Shown here: positions 17,003-26,220 of the stretch, piece by piece | Position numbering within the stretch: the first letter of the stretch is position 1 | How the letters are laid out: every line of letters starts with the position of its first letter | Origin: Paracoccus sediminicola | Lineage (GTDB): Bacteria > Pseudomonadota > Alphaproteobacteria > Rhodobacterales > Rhodobacteraceae | Length of the DNA stretch: 64,000 nucleotides | Direction: 5' to 3' | Assembly: GCF_027912835.1 (NCBI RefSeq) | Contig: NZ_CP115768.1 | Location: forward strand, 1,302,001 to 1,366,000 | Notes under the pieces: generated by a model | The model's database searches: none | What the model was told of the DNA's origin: nothing | Seen by the model: the letters and a program-made list of their open reading frames with translations, nothing else | Made by a program: the position numbers and the translations under genes

Positions 17003-17944
17003 ATGGATCTCACCGGCATTCACCACCTGACGGCAATCACCGCCGACGCCCCGGCGAATAACCGCTTCTATACCGAGACGCTCGGGCTGCGGCGCGTCAA
17101 GAAGACCGTCAACCAGGACGACACATCCGCCTATCACCTGTTCTTCGCCGATGGCGCAGGCAGCCCCGGCACCGATCTGACCTTTTTCGACTGGCCCGTC
17201 GGGCCGGAGCGGCGCGGCACCAACTCGATCAGCCGCACCGGGTTGCGCGTGCATGAGGACAGCCTCGATTACTGGGCCGAGCGGCTGCGCGGCGAAGGAT
17301 TGACAACGGGCAAGATCGTCACGCTCGACACCCGCGCGAGTCTCGATTTCGAGGATCCTGAAGGGCAGCGTTTCCGCCTGACCGCTGACCTGCCCGGCGA
17401 AGCCCACCCGTGGGAGCGCAGCCCGGTCCCGGCCGAGCATCAGATCCGCGGACTCGGCCCGATCACCATTTCGGTGCCGGATCTCGAGATGACCGAGGCG
17501 GTGCTGACCCGCGTGATGAACATGCAGAAAATCCGGGATTATCCGAGCCCCGACGGAGCTGGCCAGGTGCATGTCTACGCGATGGGCGATGGCGGCCCCG
17601 CGGCAGAGCTGCATGTCGCCGTGCAGCCCGAGCTTCCGGTGGCACGGCAGGGTGCGGGCGCGGTGCATCACGTCGCCTTCCGCACCCCGGATGTCGGGAC
17701 GATCCACCAATGGGCCGAGCGGCTGAACCAGTTCCGCATCCCCTCTTCGGGCGAGGTTGAACGCTATTATTTCCGCTCGCTCTATTTCCGCGAGCCGGGC
17801 GGCAATCTGTTCGAGATCGCGACGGACGGGCCGGGCTTCGATGTCGATGAACCCTTCGAGACGATGGGCGAAAGCCTGTCCCTGCCCCCCTTCCTCGAGC
17901 CGCGCCGTGCGCAGATCGAGGCCGGGCTGAAACCGCTCGACTAG
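17003..17944 (+). CDS. Ring-cleaving dioxygenase, VOC/glyoxalase superfamily (MhqA/MhqO-like)
   Basis: 313 residues with two vicinal-oxygen-chelate modules. The first opens [17 protein letters not shown] and contains the DLTFFDWP segment; the second contains the [11 protein letters not shown] and [15 protein letters not shown] motifs that provide metal-binding His and Glu. MhqA/MhqO proteins are assigned to extradiol cleavage of hydroquinone-type compounds in quinone and electrophile resistance. The ATG at 17003 has AAAGGAGG upstream; an in-frame start at 16883 would overlap the LysR gene and its operator. A strong hairpin terminator follows. Confidence 0.85.
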   Translation: MDLTGIHHLTAITADAPANNRFYTETLGLRRVKKTVNQDDTSAYHLFFADGAGSPGTDLTFFDWPVGPERRGTNSISRTGLRVHEDSLDYWAERLRGEGLTTGKIVTLDTRASLDFEDPEGQRFRLTADLPGEAHPWERSPVPAEHQIRGLGPITISVPDLEMTEAVLTRVMNMQKIRDYPSPDGAGQVHVYAMGDGGPAAELHVAVQPELPVARQGAGAVHHVAFRTPDVGTIHQWAERLNQFRIPSSGEVERYYFRSLYFREPGGNLFEIATDGPGFDVDEPFETMGESLSLPPFLEPRRAQIEAGLKPLD

Positions 17945-17957
17945 GCCAGATACGAAC

Positions 17958-17984
17958 GGGCCGCCGGGACTGAACCGGCGGCCC
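17958..17984 (+). terminator. Strong hairpin after the dioxygenase gene
   Basis: GGGCCGCCGG (17958-17967) pairs perfectly with CCGGCGGCCC (17975-17984) around a 7-nt loop and is followed by ATTTCG. It lies between the dioxygenase stop and the convergent TetR stop and can serve both. Confidence 0.75.
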
Positions 17985-17990
17985 ATTTCG

Positions 17991-18659
17991 TCATCGCGTC
18001 TTTCGTCCGTCTTGCGGGCGCAGATAGCCGAGAACCATCTCCGCCGCCTCGTCGGCGCGGCGGTTCAGCCAATCGGCATCCATCGGCAGTCCAAAGACGA
18101 CCCGCAGCGTGTGGATATTCGACACCGGAAAATAGCAGAGCGAGGCGATGAAGACGTAGAATTCGACCGGGTCCACATCGTCGCGGAACACCCCCGAAGC
18201 CGCGCCGCGCTTCAGCACCGTCTGAAGCCGCTCGACCAGGATCGACTGGACGTCCTTCGCATCCTCCATCCGCCGGATCGTCTCGCCGCCGAGCAGGTTT
18301 TCCGTGTTCAGCATACGGATGAACCAGGGCTTTTCACGGAAATGGTCCATGGTGAACCGGACCAGCGAGCGAATCGCGTCTTCGGGACCGAGATCGTCCA
18401 GCTTGAGTTCGCGCTCGCCCTCTCGGATCTGGACATAGGCCTGCTTCAGCGCCGCCGCGTAAAGCCCGTCCTTGTCGCCGAAATGGTCATAGATCAACGG
18501 CTTGCTGACCCCGGCAGAGCCTGCGATCCGATCCACCCGCGCGCCGGAATGCCCATAGGTCGAAAATTCCTCCAGAGCCGCCTGAAGGATCAGATTGCGG
18601 CTTTGTTCGGCATCGCGCGGGCGGCGCGCCTCTCGGGATTTCGGGCTTGCGGTCTTCAT
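17991..18659 (-). CDS. TetR/AcrR-family transcriptional regulator
   Basis: 222 residues. The N-terminal HTH (residues 17-65) contains the VDRIAGSAGVSKPLIYDHFGDKD pattern, with a helical ligand domain after it. It lies downstream of the catabolic operon on the same strand, separated by 102 bp. A TetR-type palindrome at the promoter of that operon (27267-27280) could be its target. No copy of that palindrome is found in front of this gene, so autoregulation through the same site is not supported. Confidence 0.9.
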   Translation of the reverse strand: MKTASPKSREARRPRDAEQSRNLILQAALEEFSTYGHSGARVDRIAGSAGVSKPLIYDHFGDKDGLYAAALKQAYVQIREGERELKLDDLGPEDAIRSLVRFTMDHFREKPWFIRMLNTENLLGGETIRRMEDAKDVQSILVERLQTVLKRGAASGVFRDDVDPVEFYVFIASLCYFPVSNIHTLRVVFGLPMDADWLNRRADEAAEMVLGYLRPQDGRKTR

Positions 18660-18761
18660 CGGCGATAATTTGTCCTCACAATCGGGCTGATATAGCCGAG
18701 CGCCCCCTGCGCGGCAAACAGGTGCCGCCGCGACCGGCGGGCGCGTGCCACGCCCGCCCGC

Positions 18762-19589
18762 TCAGCACACCGTGCGGGCGCGCTCGATGATGGTTTGCAT
18801 CACCTCATCGGGGTCGCGCGTCCACCAATCGAGCGCCGAAAAGATCTCGACCTCGTTGAGCCCGTCAAATCCCTCGGCCTCGACCAGCCCGCGCAGATAC
18901 GGAATGTCGATCACCCCGTCGCCCATCATGCCCCGGTCGGTCAGCAGATCGCGGGTCGGCACCAACCAGTCGCAGATATGGAAAGCCATGACCCGGTCCT
19001 TGCCGGCGCGAGCGATCTGTCCCGCAAGCTCGTGATCCCACCAGACGTGATAGACATCCACCGCGCAGCCGATCCCCGGACCCAGCCGGTCGCAGATGTC
19101 CAAAGCCTGGCGCATCGTGTTCACGCAGGCGCGGTCGCCCGCATACATCGGGTGCAGAGGTTCGATGGCGATCTTCATGCCGGTCTCGCGGCCGTAATCC
19201 AGCGTGCGGGCCAGCCCCTCCTCGACGAGTTTCCAGGCCGCCGGCAGGTCGCGGCTTGCCGTGGGCAGGCCGCCCACCACCATGACCAGACATTCGGCCC
19301 CGATCTCCAGCGCTTCGTCCACGGCGCGTCGATTGTCGTCGATCACGGCCTGATCGACGGCACCGCTGGCGGTAAACCATCCGCCGCGGCACAGGCCCGA
19401 GACACGCAGCCCGGCATCGCGGATGGCGCGGGCGGCCTGGGACACTCCCATCTCTTGCAGCTTGTCCCGCCAGGGCGCGATGCCTCCGAAGCCATGCCGC
19501 GCGCAGCCTTCGATGCACTGCGCCAGGTTCCACTGCTCGCGGAGCGTCGCCGTGTTCAGCGACAGCCTGTCCGGTGTCAGCCCGCTCAT
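18762..19589 (-). CDS. Sugar phosphate isomerase/epimerase-like TIM barrel (IolE/IolI superfamily)
   Basis: 275 residues of the AP-endonuclease-2/xylose-isomerase-like TIM barrel. Conserved acidic and His metal ligands are visible in IAIEPLHP, AVDVYHVWWD, FHICDW and NEVEIFSALDW. It is the last gene of the tctC-to-isomerase operon and overlaps the DUF993 gene by 4 bp. Members isomerise or epimerise sugars, keto sugars or inositol derivatives; the substrate here is unknown. It is not a close copy of the other isomerase-like gene in the operon (23324-24160). Confidence 0.82.
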   Translation of the reverse strand: MSGLTPDRLSLNTATLREQWNLAQCIEGCARHGFGGIAPWRDKLQEMGVSQAARAIRDAGLRVSGLCRGGWFTASGAVDQAVIDDNRRAVDEALEIGAECLVMVVGGLPTASRDLPAAWKLVEEGLARTLDYGRETGMKIAIEPLHPMYAGDRACVNTMRQALDICDRLGPGIGCAVDVYHVWWDHELAGQIARAGKDRVMAFHICDWLVPTRDLLTDRGMMGDGVIDIPYLRGLVEAEGFDGLNEVEIFSALDWWTRDPDEVMQTIIERARTVC

Positions 19590-20734
19590 GGCTCCACCCC
19601 CCGAGCGGCAAAGACCGGATGCGCGCGAGCGGCGGCCTGTTCGGGATCGGTGAACAACCCTGCCGCATTGGCCAGGCGGACGATCTCGGCCAGATGCTGA
19701 GTCGAGCGGGTGCTTTCCTGCCCGCCGATCATGGTGAAGTGATCCTGATGCCCGTTGAGATAAGCCATGAACACCACCCCGGTCTTGTAGAACCGTGTCG
19801 GCGCCCGGAAGATATGGCGCGACAGCGGCACGGTCGGGGCAAAGGTGGCGTGGTAATCCTCGACACGCCCCCCGGCGAGCTGCGACAGCGCCCGCGCCGC
19901 CGCCCCGGCGATGGGATCGAAAATGCCCAGAAGGGCGTGGGAATGACCGTGCTCGTCGCCTGCGATCAGATCGGGATAGTTGAAATCATCGCCGGTATAC
20001 ATACGCACGCCTTCCGGCAGGCGGCGGCGCATCGCGATCTCTTTTTCCGCGCTGAGCAGGCTGATCTTGATGCCGTCCACCTTGTCGGCGTTTTCCTGGA
20101 TCACCGATAGCGCCGTATCCATCGCCGCCATGTGATCGGCGCTGCCCCAATAGGCTTCAAGCGCGGGGTCGAACATCTCGCCCAGCCAATGCAGGATGGC
20201 CGGTTTCTGCAAGCCGCCAAGCACGCGCGAATAGACGCGCATATAGTCATCAGGCCCTTGCGCCGCCTTGGCCAGTGCGCGGCTGGCCATGAGGATCACC
20301 TGACTGCCAGTCGCCTCGACCGCCTCGCATTGCTCTTCATAGGCGCGGATCACATCGTCTATGCCGACCTCCGGCCCTGGGGGGAGGTGATCCGTCCCCG
20401 CGCCCGAGGCAATCAGATGCCCCGCCGGACCGGCGATCTCCATCGAGCGGCGGATCAGTTCGAGCGAGGTCGGCCAGTCGAGCCCCATGCCGCGCTGCGC
20501 GGTGTCCATCGCCTCGGCCACGCCGAAGCCCAGCCCCCAGAGATATTCGCGAAAGGCCAGCGTCCGGTCCCAATCCACCGCCGCATCCAGCCACGGATCG
20601 GCTTCGGCCAGCGGATCGGCGACGACATGGGCCGCAGCAAAGGCGGTGCGGGTCCAGTCGCCGGTCGCCTCGGGCGCCGGCCCGGCCTTCAGCGTGACAG
20701 CACCGCCCGGAAGGTTCAGAACCGGGCCGCTCAT
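19586..20734 (-). CDS. DUF993 family protein, DHDPS-like TIM barrel
   Basis: 382 residues when started at the ATG at 20734, which overlaps the oxidoreductase stop by 4 bp. A longer frame to 21010 runs through the oxidoreductase gene and is rejected. The protein matches DUF993 (MSGPVLNLPGGAVTLKAGPA start, DGIKISLLSAEKEIAMRRRLPEG, YTGDDFNYPDLIAGD). The Lys in GIKISLLS is placed like the Schiff-base lysine of dihydrodipicolinate-synthase-type lyases. It could be an aldolase for a keto sugar acid made by the neighbouring enzymes; that is inference from fold and context. Confidence 0.82.
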   Translation of the reverse strand: MSGPVLNLPGGAVTLKAGPAPEATGDWTRTAFAAAHVVADPLAEADPWLDAAVDWDRTLAFREYLWGLGFGVAEAMDTAQRGMGLDWPTSLELIRRSMEIAGPAGHLIASGAGTDHLPPGPEVGIDDVIRAYEEQCEAVEATGSQVILMASRALAKAAQGPDDYMRVYSRVLGGLQKPAILHWLGEMFDPALEAYWGSADHMAAMDTALSVIQENADKVDGIKISLLSAEKEIAMRRRLPEGVRMYTGDDFNYPDLIAGDEHGHSHALLGIFDPIAGAAARALSQLAGGRVEDYHATFAPTVPLSRHIFRAPTRFYKTGVVFMAYLNGHQDHFTMIGGQESTRSTQHLAEIVRLANAAGLFTDPEQAAARAHPVFAARGVEP

Positions 20735-21891
20735 AGTCCGAGATCCTCCAGATCGACCCAGCGCCGCTCCTTTGAGCTCTGATATCCCGCCTCGGCCAGC
20801 TGAACCCCCTTTGCACCCTCGGCCAGTGTGTAGGACCACGGGCCATCCTCGACGACATGGCGCAGGAACTGTTCCCACTGCACCTTGAAGCCATTGTCGA
20901 AATCGGTGTTGTCGGGGACCTCTTCCCAATCCTCGAAGAAATCGAGCGTCTGCGGCATGTCGGGATTCCAGACCGGTTTGGGCGTGTTGACGCGATGCTG
21001 GCTGACGCATTTATGCAGCCCGGCCACGGCAGAGCCATGGGTGCCGTCGATCTGGAACGTCACCAGATCGTCGCGGCGGACCCGTGTGCACCAGCTGGAA
21101 TTGATATGGGCCACGATCTCGCCCTCCGGCCCGTCCAGCAGGAAGGTCGCATAGGCCGCGTCATCGGCGGTGGCCTTGTAGCGCTCGCCATCCTCACCGA
21201 CCCGTTCGGGGATATGGGTGAAGCCCAGACAGCTCACCGATTTCACCGGGGCGATGACATTATCCAGCACATAGCGCCAGTGGCACAGCATGTCCGAGAT
21301 CATCCCGCCGCCATCCTCGGCACGGTAATTCCAGCTTGGCCGCTGCGCGGGCATCCAGTCGCCCTCAAAGACCCAATAGCCGAACTCACCCTTGACCGAG
21401 AGCATCCGCCCGAAGAACCCGCTATCGCGCAGCCGCTTCAGCTTGATGAGACCCGGCAGGTCCAGCTTGTCATGTACAATGCCGTTCTTGACGCCTTTCG
21501 CCCTGGCGTGCCTGGCAATCTCGACCGCTTCGGAGAGGCTTTCAGAGACGGGCTTCTCTGAATAGACATGCTTGCCCGCATCGATTGCCTTGCGCAGCAG
21601 GCCCGGCCTCATCTGGGTAGAGGCGGCGTCGAAGAAGATCGTATCGTCTTCATTCGCGAGGGCCGCGTCCAGATCAGTGGTCCAGCGCTCGACGCCATGC
21701 GCCTTGGCCAAAGCCTCGATCCTGGCCTCGCTCCGGCCCACGATGATCGGGTCGGGCATAAGCCGGTCGCCATTCTTCAGGCGCAGCCCGCCCTCGTCGC
21801 GGATCGCGAGCACCGAGCGGATGAGATGCTGGTTCATCCCCATGCGGCCGGTGACGCCATGCATGATGATGCCGATTTTCTGAATGCTCAC
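20731..21891 (-). CDS. Gfo/Idh/MocA-family NAD(P)-dependent oxidoreductase
   Basis: About 386 residues from a GTG at 21891, favoured by GAGGGGAAGG 8 bp upstream. An ATG at 21918 gives 395 residues and cannot be excluded. The N-terminal Rossmann region (IGIIMHGVTGRMGMNQH) is followed by the EKPVSES motif with the conserved Lys, then a Gfo-type C-terminal sheet domain. Members oxidise or reduce sugars, inositols and their derivatives with NAD(P). The position between the enolase-superfamily and DUF993 genes suggests it converts an intermediate of the same sugar-acid pathway. Confidence 0.85.
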   Translation of the reverse strand: MSIQKIGIIMHGVTGRMGMNQHLIRSVLAIRDEGGLRLKNGDRLMPDPIIVGRSEARIEALAKAHGVERWTTDLDAALANEDDTIFFDAASTQMRPGLLRKAIDAGKHVYSEKPVSESLSEAVEIARHARAKGVKNGIVHDKLDLPGLIKLKRLRDSGFFGRMLSVKGEFGYWVFEGDWMPAQRPSWNYRAEDGGGMISDMLCHWRYVLDNVIAPVKSVSCLGFTHIPERVGEDGERYKATADDAAYATFLLDGPEGEIVAHINSSWCTRVRRDDLVTFQIDGTHGSAVAGLHKCVSQHRVNTPKPVWNPDMPQTLDFFEDWEEVPDNTDFDNGFKVQWEQFLRHVVEDGPWSYTLAEGAKGVQLAEAGYQSSKERRWVDLEDLGL

Positions 21892-21962
21892 CTTGGTGTC
21901 CTTCCCCTCTGATTCCATCTTTGGATTTCGTTGTTTACCGATTGGCCGGATGAAGACGCAGC

Positions 21963-23327
21963 TCAGCCATCTGCGTCCGTCCCGGTTCCTGTCACGACCG
22001 CCTCCGAGGCGCCGAAGCCGGGCTGATCCAGCGACGCGATGCCGACAGCGCCGTCCCGGATGCGCAGCCGGATGCCGTCGCCCGAGCCGTCGAATATGTC
22101 CGGATGCCGCTGGCGCAGCCGCGCGGCCTCTCCTGCTGGCGCGCCTTGCAGACCGCCCGCGAAATGATGCCCGTTGCGCTCGACATCGCGCACCCCGCAG
22201 GCCGCCATCATGGCGCTGTCCTGCGTCCAGCAGAGGCCGGGCTGGCAGGTCAGATCCTCACCGCTCAGCAGAGCGTCCGTGGTGCGGGCGCGCGCCATGT
22301 TCAGCAGCGCGCGCAGCACGCCCTTGCAGCTTTTGATCGAGGTGCCCGACCAGCCGAGATCAAGCGCGCGGGCAAAGCTGTCCTCGCCGTCATCGCTTTC
22401 GTCGATCACCAGCTTCGCGCCGAAATCATTCCGGGTCCGCAGCGCTATGTCGCGGTCGAAGGGCTGTTCGTAGAAACGGATATGCCCGGCCAGCTCGGCC
22501 AGATCGGGCGCGGCCACCCGGTCGAGCAGCTCGCGAAACGCGTCCGGCACGTATTGTTCATTCGCATCCAGCGTCACCCCGCCCGACATGCGACCGCGCA
22601 ACAGTCCCTGTATGTCGCGCAGCCTGGCGGCGTCGGCGCCCGGATCGCCTTTGAGCTTGATCTTCCACGCTTCGATCCCGGTTCGCGCGGCGACCTCGCT
22701 CAGCGTCACCGGCAGATCGTCCTGCGGCGCGTCTTCGGGTCGCTGGCGCAGCGGCGCGTCGAAGCCGACCGTATGCCGCAGCACAAGCCGATCCGGGGCC
22801 GAGATACCACGCAGCGCGGCGACGAAATCCGCAGCAGAGAGATCCGCCGGCAGATGTGCGGACAGGCCGAAAAGATCCTCTCGCGCCGCGCGCCAGAACG
22901 GCAGCCTCTCGGCGCGGCAAACCGCGTCGATCAATGCCATCTCGATCAGTGCCGGGCCGAACCCCGCCGCGAGAGCGGGCATGCCGTCGCCAAGATCGCC
23001 AAGAACCCCCGCCCGCAGATCGGCCGAAACAGCCGCGACGCTGCCGCGCAGTTCCGGGGCCAGCCGTGCGGCGACGGCACTGCTCTGCCGCAGCCCGTCA
23101 ACCGTGTCGGCATTCGACAATTCCGGGCGCTTGTCGAACCAGCGCGGCACCATCAGCTGCGCCGAGCAACCCGCGACCCGAACGCCGCCGGTCTCGACCA
23201 GGATCTCGCAATAGATCTCGGCGGTGTGGCGGACCTCGGTGCTGCCGAACTGGAAGGGCAGACGCATGGCGACGGGACGTTCGGCCAGCGTGACCGAGAG
23301 GATGCGCATCCGGGCAGCGTCGGTCAT
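21963..23327 (-). CDS. Enolase-superfamily (mandelate racemase/muconate lactonizing-like) enzyme
   Basis: 454 residues. The C-terminal barrel carries the superfamily layout: a KIKLK motif (222-226) supplying catalytic lysine(s), and metal-ligand positions in TLDANEQY (D254), FYEQPF (E287) and VIDES (D309/E310). Such proteins abstract a proton alpha to a carboxylate, usually as dehydratases or epimerases of sugar acids. An acid-sugar dehydratase fits the neighbouring carboxylate transporter. A start at 23309 (second Met) is possible, but the ATG at 23327 overlaps the upstream stop as ATGA, as elsewhere in the operon. Confidence 0.8.
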   Translation of the reverse strand: MTDAARMRILSVTLAERPVAMRLPFQFGSTEVRHTAEIYCEILVETGGVRVAGCSAQLMVPRWFDKRPELSNADTVDGLRQSSAVAARLAPELRGSVAAVSADLRAGVLGDLGDGMPALAAGFGPALIEMALIDAVCRAERLPFWRAAREDLFGLSAHLPADLSAADFVAALRGISAPDRLVLRHTVGFDAPLRQRPEDAPQDDLPVTLSEVAARTGIEAWKIKLKGDPGADAARLRDIQGLLRGRMSGGVTLDANEQYVPDAFRELLDRVAAPDLAELAGHIRFYEQPFDRDIALRTRNDFGAKLVIDESDDGEDSFARALDLGWSGTSIKSCKGVLRALLNMARARTTDALLSGEDLTCQPGLCWTQDSAMMAACGVRDVERNGHHFAGGLQGAPAGEAARLRQRHPDIFDGSGDGIRLRIRDGAVGIASLDQPGFGASEAVVTGTGTDADG

Positions 23328-24160
23328 GGCATCCCCCTTTCGCAGGCGCGCATCGTGGCGGCCCCGATGGCCGCGGTCACGCGCGCGTCGATGATCGTGC
23401 GGAAAGGCTCGACCCCGATCGGATGCGGCCAGCCGCTCTCGACAATCGCCGAGACAATCTCTCCGAACGGATCGTCGCCCGCGCCCGGCGCGCCGCGATT
23501 GCTGTCATTGGCGTGTATATGCGCGATCAGCCCCGTGGGCGCCCAGTGCCGGATCAGCTCGGCAACCGGCGGTTCGGTCCGGCCCGCAGCACTGATGTCG
23601 ATCATGGTGCGGAAGGCCGCGTTATCGACCGCCGCGACAAGCCCCGCGCCCTCCGCGACCGTGTTGATGGTGGCGGTCTCGTGACGCGACAGCGGCTCGA
23701 TGCAATAGGTCACGCCGCGCTGTTCCGCCTCGGCGGCGATGGGCGTGAAAAACTCCGCCAGATCGGCGATCAGCGCCTGATCCGTCATCCCCTCGGGGCG
23801 GATGCGCTGCTGCGGCGAGCCGTGCACCGCGACCCGCCCGCCGAGATCGGCGCAAAGCCCGACCAGACCGATCAGCACCTCGGTCGTCTCGGCGCGCATG
23901 GCGGGATCGGTGATCGACAGATCGGGATAGCCGCTAAGCAGCCAGTGCAGCCCGGTCACGCGCAGCCCCTGCCCCTCGATCACGCCGCGGATCGCGGCAC
24001 GCTTGCTGGCCGGCAGAAGATGCGGCGCCGGACCGAGCGTCGAGGGCGCCAGCTCAAGCCCGACATAGCCCAGATCGCGCGCAACACCGCATTGCGCGGC
24101 AAGCGACAGCCCCTCGGCGGCGAGCAATTCGTTGCAGAGCGAGAGTTCAAGCATTGCCAT
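23324..24160 (-). CDS. Sugar phosphate isomerase/epimerase-like TIM barrel
   Basis: 278 residues (276 if the second Met at 24154 is used), AP-endonuclease-2-like TIM barrel. Metal-binding positions can be seen in TYCIEPLSRHE, TMIDISAAG, LIAHIHANDSN and IGVEPFR. It starts inside the last codons of tctA (14-bp overlap) and its stop overlaps the enolase-superfamily gene, so it is translated as part of the uptake operon. It likely interconverts a sugar or keto-sugar intermediate. Substrate unknown. Confidence 0.82.
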   Translation of the reverse strand: MAMLELSLCNELLAAEGLSLAAQCGVARDLGYVGLELAPSTLGPAPHLLPASKRAAIRGVIEGQGLRVTGLHWLLSGYPDLSITDPAMRAETTEVLIGLVGLCADLGGRVAVHGSPQQRIRPEGMTDQALIADLAEFFTPIAAEAEQRGVTYCIEPLSRHETATINTVAEGAGLVAAVDNAAFRTMIDISAAGRTEPPVAELIRHWAPTGLIAHIHANDSNRGAPGAGDDPFGEIVSAIVESGWPHPIGVEPFRTIIDARVTAAIGAATMRACERGMP

Positions 24161-25667
24161 TCCTCGAAAGCCGCGATTTCAGTGCCGCGACCCGGCGGCG
24201 CAGGAAGCCGAAATTCGACAGGATGGCGATCACGATCACCGCCACGAGAAAGGCCGAGATCGGGCGCGTGAAGAATGGCGTCAGATCGCCATCGCTCAGC
24301 GTCAGGCTGCGCCGAAGATTGGTGTCCAGCATGGTGCCCAGGATGATGCCAAGCACCAGCGGCGCCATCGGATATTTCATGAGCCGCAGCACGAAGCCGA
24401 GCAGCCCGAAGGCGACCATCACATAGACGTCGAACATGCGCTGCGACAGCGCATAGGGGCCGATCACGCAAAGCGTGAAGACCAGAGGCATCAGATAGGC
24501 ATAGGGCACGCGCAGCACCTGCACGAAAAGCCGCGTCATGCTGAGCCCGTAGATCCCCATCGCCACCGTCGCGAGGATCAGCATCGCGCCCATCAGGCTG
24601 ATGAATTGCGGCTGTTCGATCATGATCATCGGGCCGGGCCTTATGCCGTGGATGAACAGCGCCGCGATCAGCACGGCGGCGCTGGCCGATCCCGGCACGG
24701 CCAGCGTCAGCGCCGGAATGAGCGAGCCGGGCACAACAGCGCTGTTGCCGGTCTCGGCGGCGGTCAGCCCCTCGGTGCTGCCATGTCCGTATTTTTCCGG
24801 CTCCTTGCTGATGCGCTTGGCGGCGGCATAGCTGGACCAGGCGCCGATATCCTCGCCCACACCGGGGATCACGCCGACCAGCGTGCCGATCACGCCCGAG
24901 CGCAGAACCGTGACGCGATAGCGCCAGAGATCCGGCAGCGAGGGCATCACCCGGTCGGATTTGTCGCGCGTCGCCGCCAGCTTGCCCTGACGGTTCCACA
25001 TCGCGGTCATGATCTCGGCCAGCCCGAAGACACCGACCATCGCCGGGATCAGCTGGATGCCGCCATTCATCTGCTGGGTCGGCGAGAACCGCACGAAGGC
25101 GTGCAGCCCCTCTGACCCGATCATCGCCACCATCAGACCCAATATCCCGGCGATATAGCCCTTGATCGGCGGCGAATCGACGGTGAGCTGCCCCGAGATC
25201 AGCACCCCGAACAGCGCCAGCCAGAACATCTCGTAACTGCCGAATTTCAGCGCCAGCTCGGCCAGCGGGGGTGCGATCAGCACAAGGATGAGGATCCCCA
25301 CCAAAGTGCCCAGAACCGAGCCCGCCGTGGCGATCCCCATCGCCTGCCCGGCTTTCCCCGCGCGCGCCAGCGGATACCCGTCCAGCGAGGTCGCGGCACT
25401 GGCCGGCGTGCCGGGAATATTCAGCAGAATGGCGCTGCGCGAGCCGCCATAGATGGCGCCCATATACATGCAGATCAGCACCAGCACCGCGGCGGTGGTA
25501 TCCATCGAATAGGTCAGCGTCGTCATCAGCGCCACGCCCATCGTCGCGGTCAGGCCGGGCAGCGCGCCAACCAATATGCCGAGCAGCATCGACCACGCGA
25601 CATGCATCAGCATGGTCGGAGTCATCAGGCTCCACAGCGCGGCGCCCAGATCGGCAAGCCCGCTCAT
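24147..25667 (-). CDS. tctA: Tripartite tricarboxylate transporter, large membrane subunit TctA
   Basis: 506 residues from the ATG at 25667 (ATGA overlap with tctB); a longer frame to 25880 runs through tctB and is rejected. TctA hallmarks are present: GALPGLTATMGVALM, AIYGGSRSAILLNIPGTPAS, VIPGVGEDIGAWSSY and an inverted-repeat helical architecture of about 12 membrane segments. It forms the channel with TctB and accepts substrate from TctC. It is followed directly by the catabolic genes, so the substrate is probably a sugar-derived carboxylic acid rather than citrate. Confidence 0.93.
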   Translation of the reverse strand: MSGLADLGAALWSLMTPTMLMHVAWSMLLGILVGALPGLTATMGVALMTTLTYSMDTTAAVLVLICMYMGAIYGGSRSAILLNIPGTPASAATSLDGYPLARAGKAGQAMGIATAGSVLGTLVGILILVLIAPPLAELALKFGSYEMFWLALFGVLISGQLTVDSPPIKGYIAGILGLMVAMIGSEGLHAFVRFSPTQQMNGGIQLIPAMVGVFGLAEIMTAMWNRQGKLAATRDKSDRVMPSLPDLWRYRVTVLRSGVIGTLVGVIPGVGEDIGAWSSYAAAKRISKEPEKYGHGSTEGLTAAETGNSAVVPGSLIPALTLAVPGSASAAVLIAALFIHGIRPGPMIMIEQPQFISLMGAMLILATVAMGIYGLSMTRLFVQVLRVPYAYLMPLVFTLCVIGPYALSQRMFDVYVMVAFGLLGFVLRLMKYPMAPLVLGIILGTMLDTNLRRSLTLSDGDLTPFFTRPISAFLVAVIVIAILSNFGFLRRRVAALKSRLSRNGNA

Positions 25668-26149
25668 GGCAGCCTCACGAGGAAGGCTTCCTCGAACAGC
25701 ATCGTCACCCCGAAGGCGGCGATCAGCCCATAGGCCGAGGCCATCGCCAGAAGCTTCGCCGCATCGGCGCGACGCTCTGCACCCGACAAGGAAAACAGCG
25801 TGGTGAAACAGGCGATAAAGATCGCCGTCGCCCAGAAGAAGGGCAGCCAGCCGACCAGCACGAGCGCATAAGCGCAGCACAGCGCCACGGTCAGCCAGAG
25901 CCGGCGCATCGATCCGCCCTTGTTCAGCCTCTCTGCCCCAGCCTCACTGTCCTCATCGGCCTGAATCCACAGCAGGACCGCGCAAAACGACAGCGCCGCG
26001 CCAAGCAGCATCGGCATCAGTCCCGGAATGGAAAGCGGATGAATCTGCCGGATCTCCAGCCGGTCCATGTTCCATCCGCCCGCCAGCATGGCGATGCCGA
26101 GCGCGAAGAACACATATGCGGTCAGCCGGTCGGCCTTTGCCATTTTCAT
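25664..26149 (-). CDS. tctB: Tripartite tricarboxylate transporter, small membrane subunit TctB
   Basis: 161 residues with four hydrophobic segments, starting MKMAKADRLTAYVFF. The ATG at 26149 has GAGGGAG 6 bp upstream; an in-frame ATG at 26170 is the alternative. The pattern GWNMDRLEIRQIHPLSIPGLMPMLLG is typical of TctB. Its stop overlaps tctA (ATGA). It is separated from tctC by a GC-rich hairpin that may reduce its expression relative to the binding protein. Confidence 0.88.
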   Translation of the reverse strand: MKMAKADRLTAYVFFALGIAMLAGGWNMDRLEIRQIHPLSIPGLMPMLLGAALSFCAVLLWIQADEDSEAGAERLNKGGSMRRLWLTVALCCAYALVLVGWLPFFWATAIFIACFTTLFSLSGAERRADAAKLLAMASAYGLIAAFGVTMLFEEAFLVRLP

Positions 26150-26185
26150 GGCAGCTCCCTCGTCGATCATGGTCAGGTCAGAAGT

Positions 26186-26213
26186 GGCGGCGGGTGCAGC
26201 CTGCCCCGCCGCC
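26186..26213 (-). terminator. Intra-operon hairpin between tctC and tctB
   Basis: GGCGGCGGG (26186-26194) pairs with CCCGCCGCC (26205-26213) around a 10-nt loop. There is no T-run. It follows the tctC stop, so it most likely protects the tctC message or partly attenuates read-through, giving an excess of binding protein as is usual for such operons. Confidence 0.5.
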
Positions 26214-26220
26214 GCCCGGA

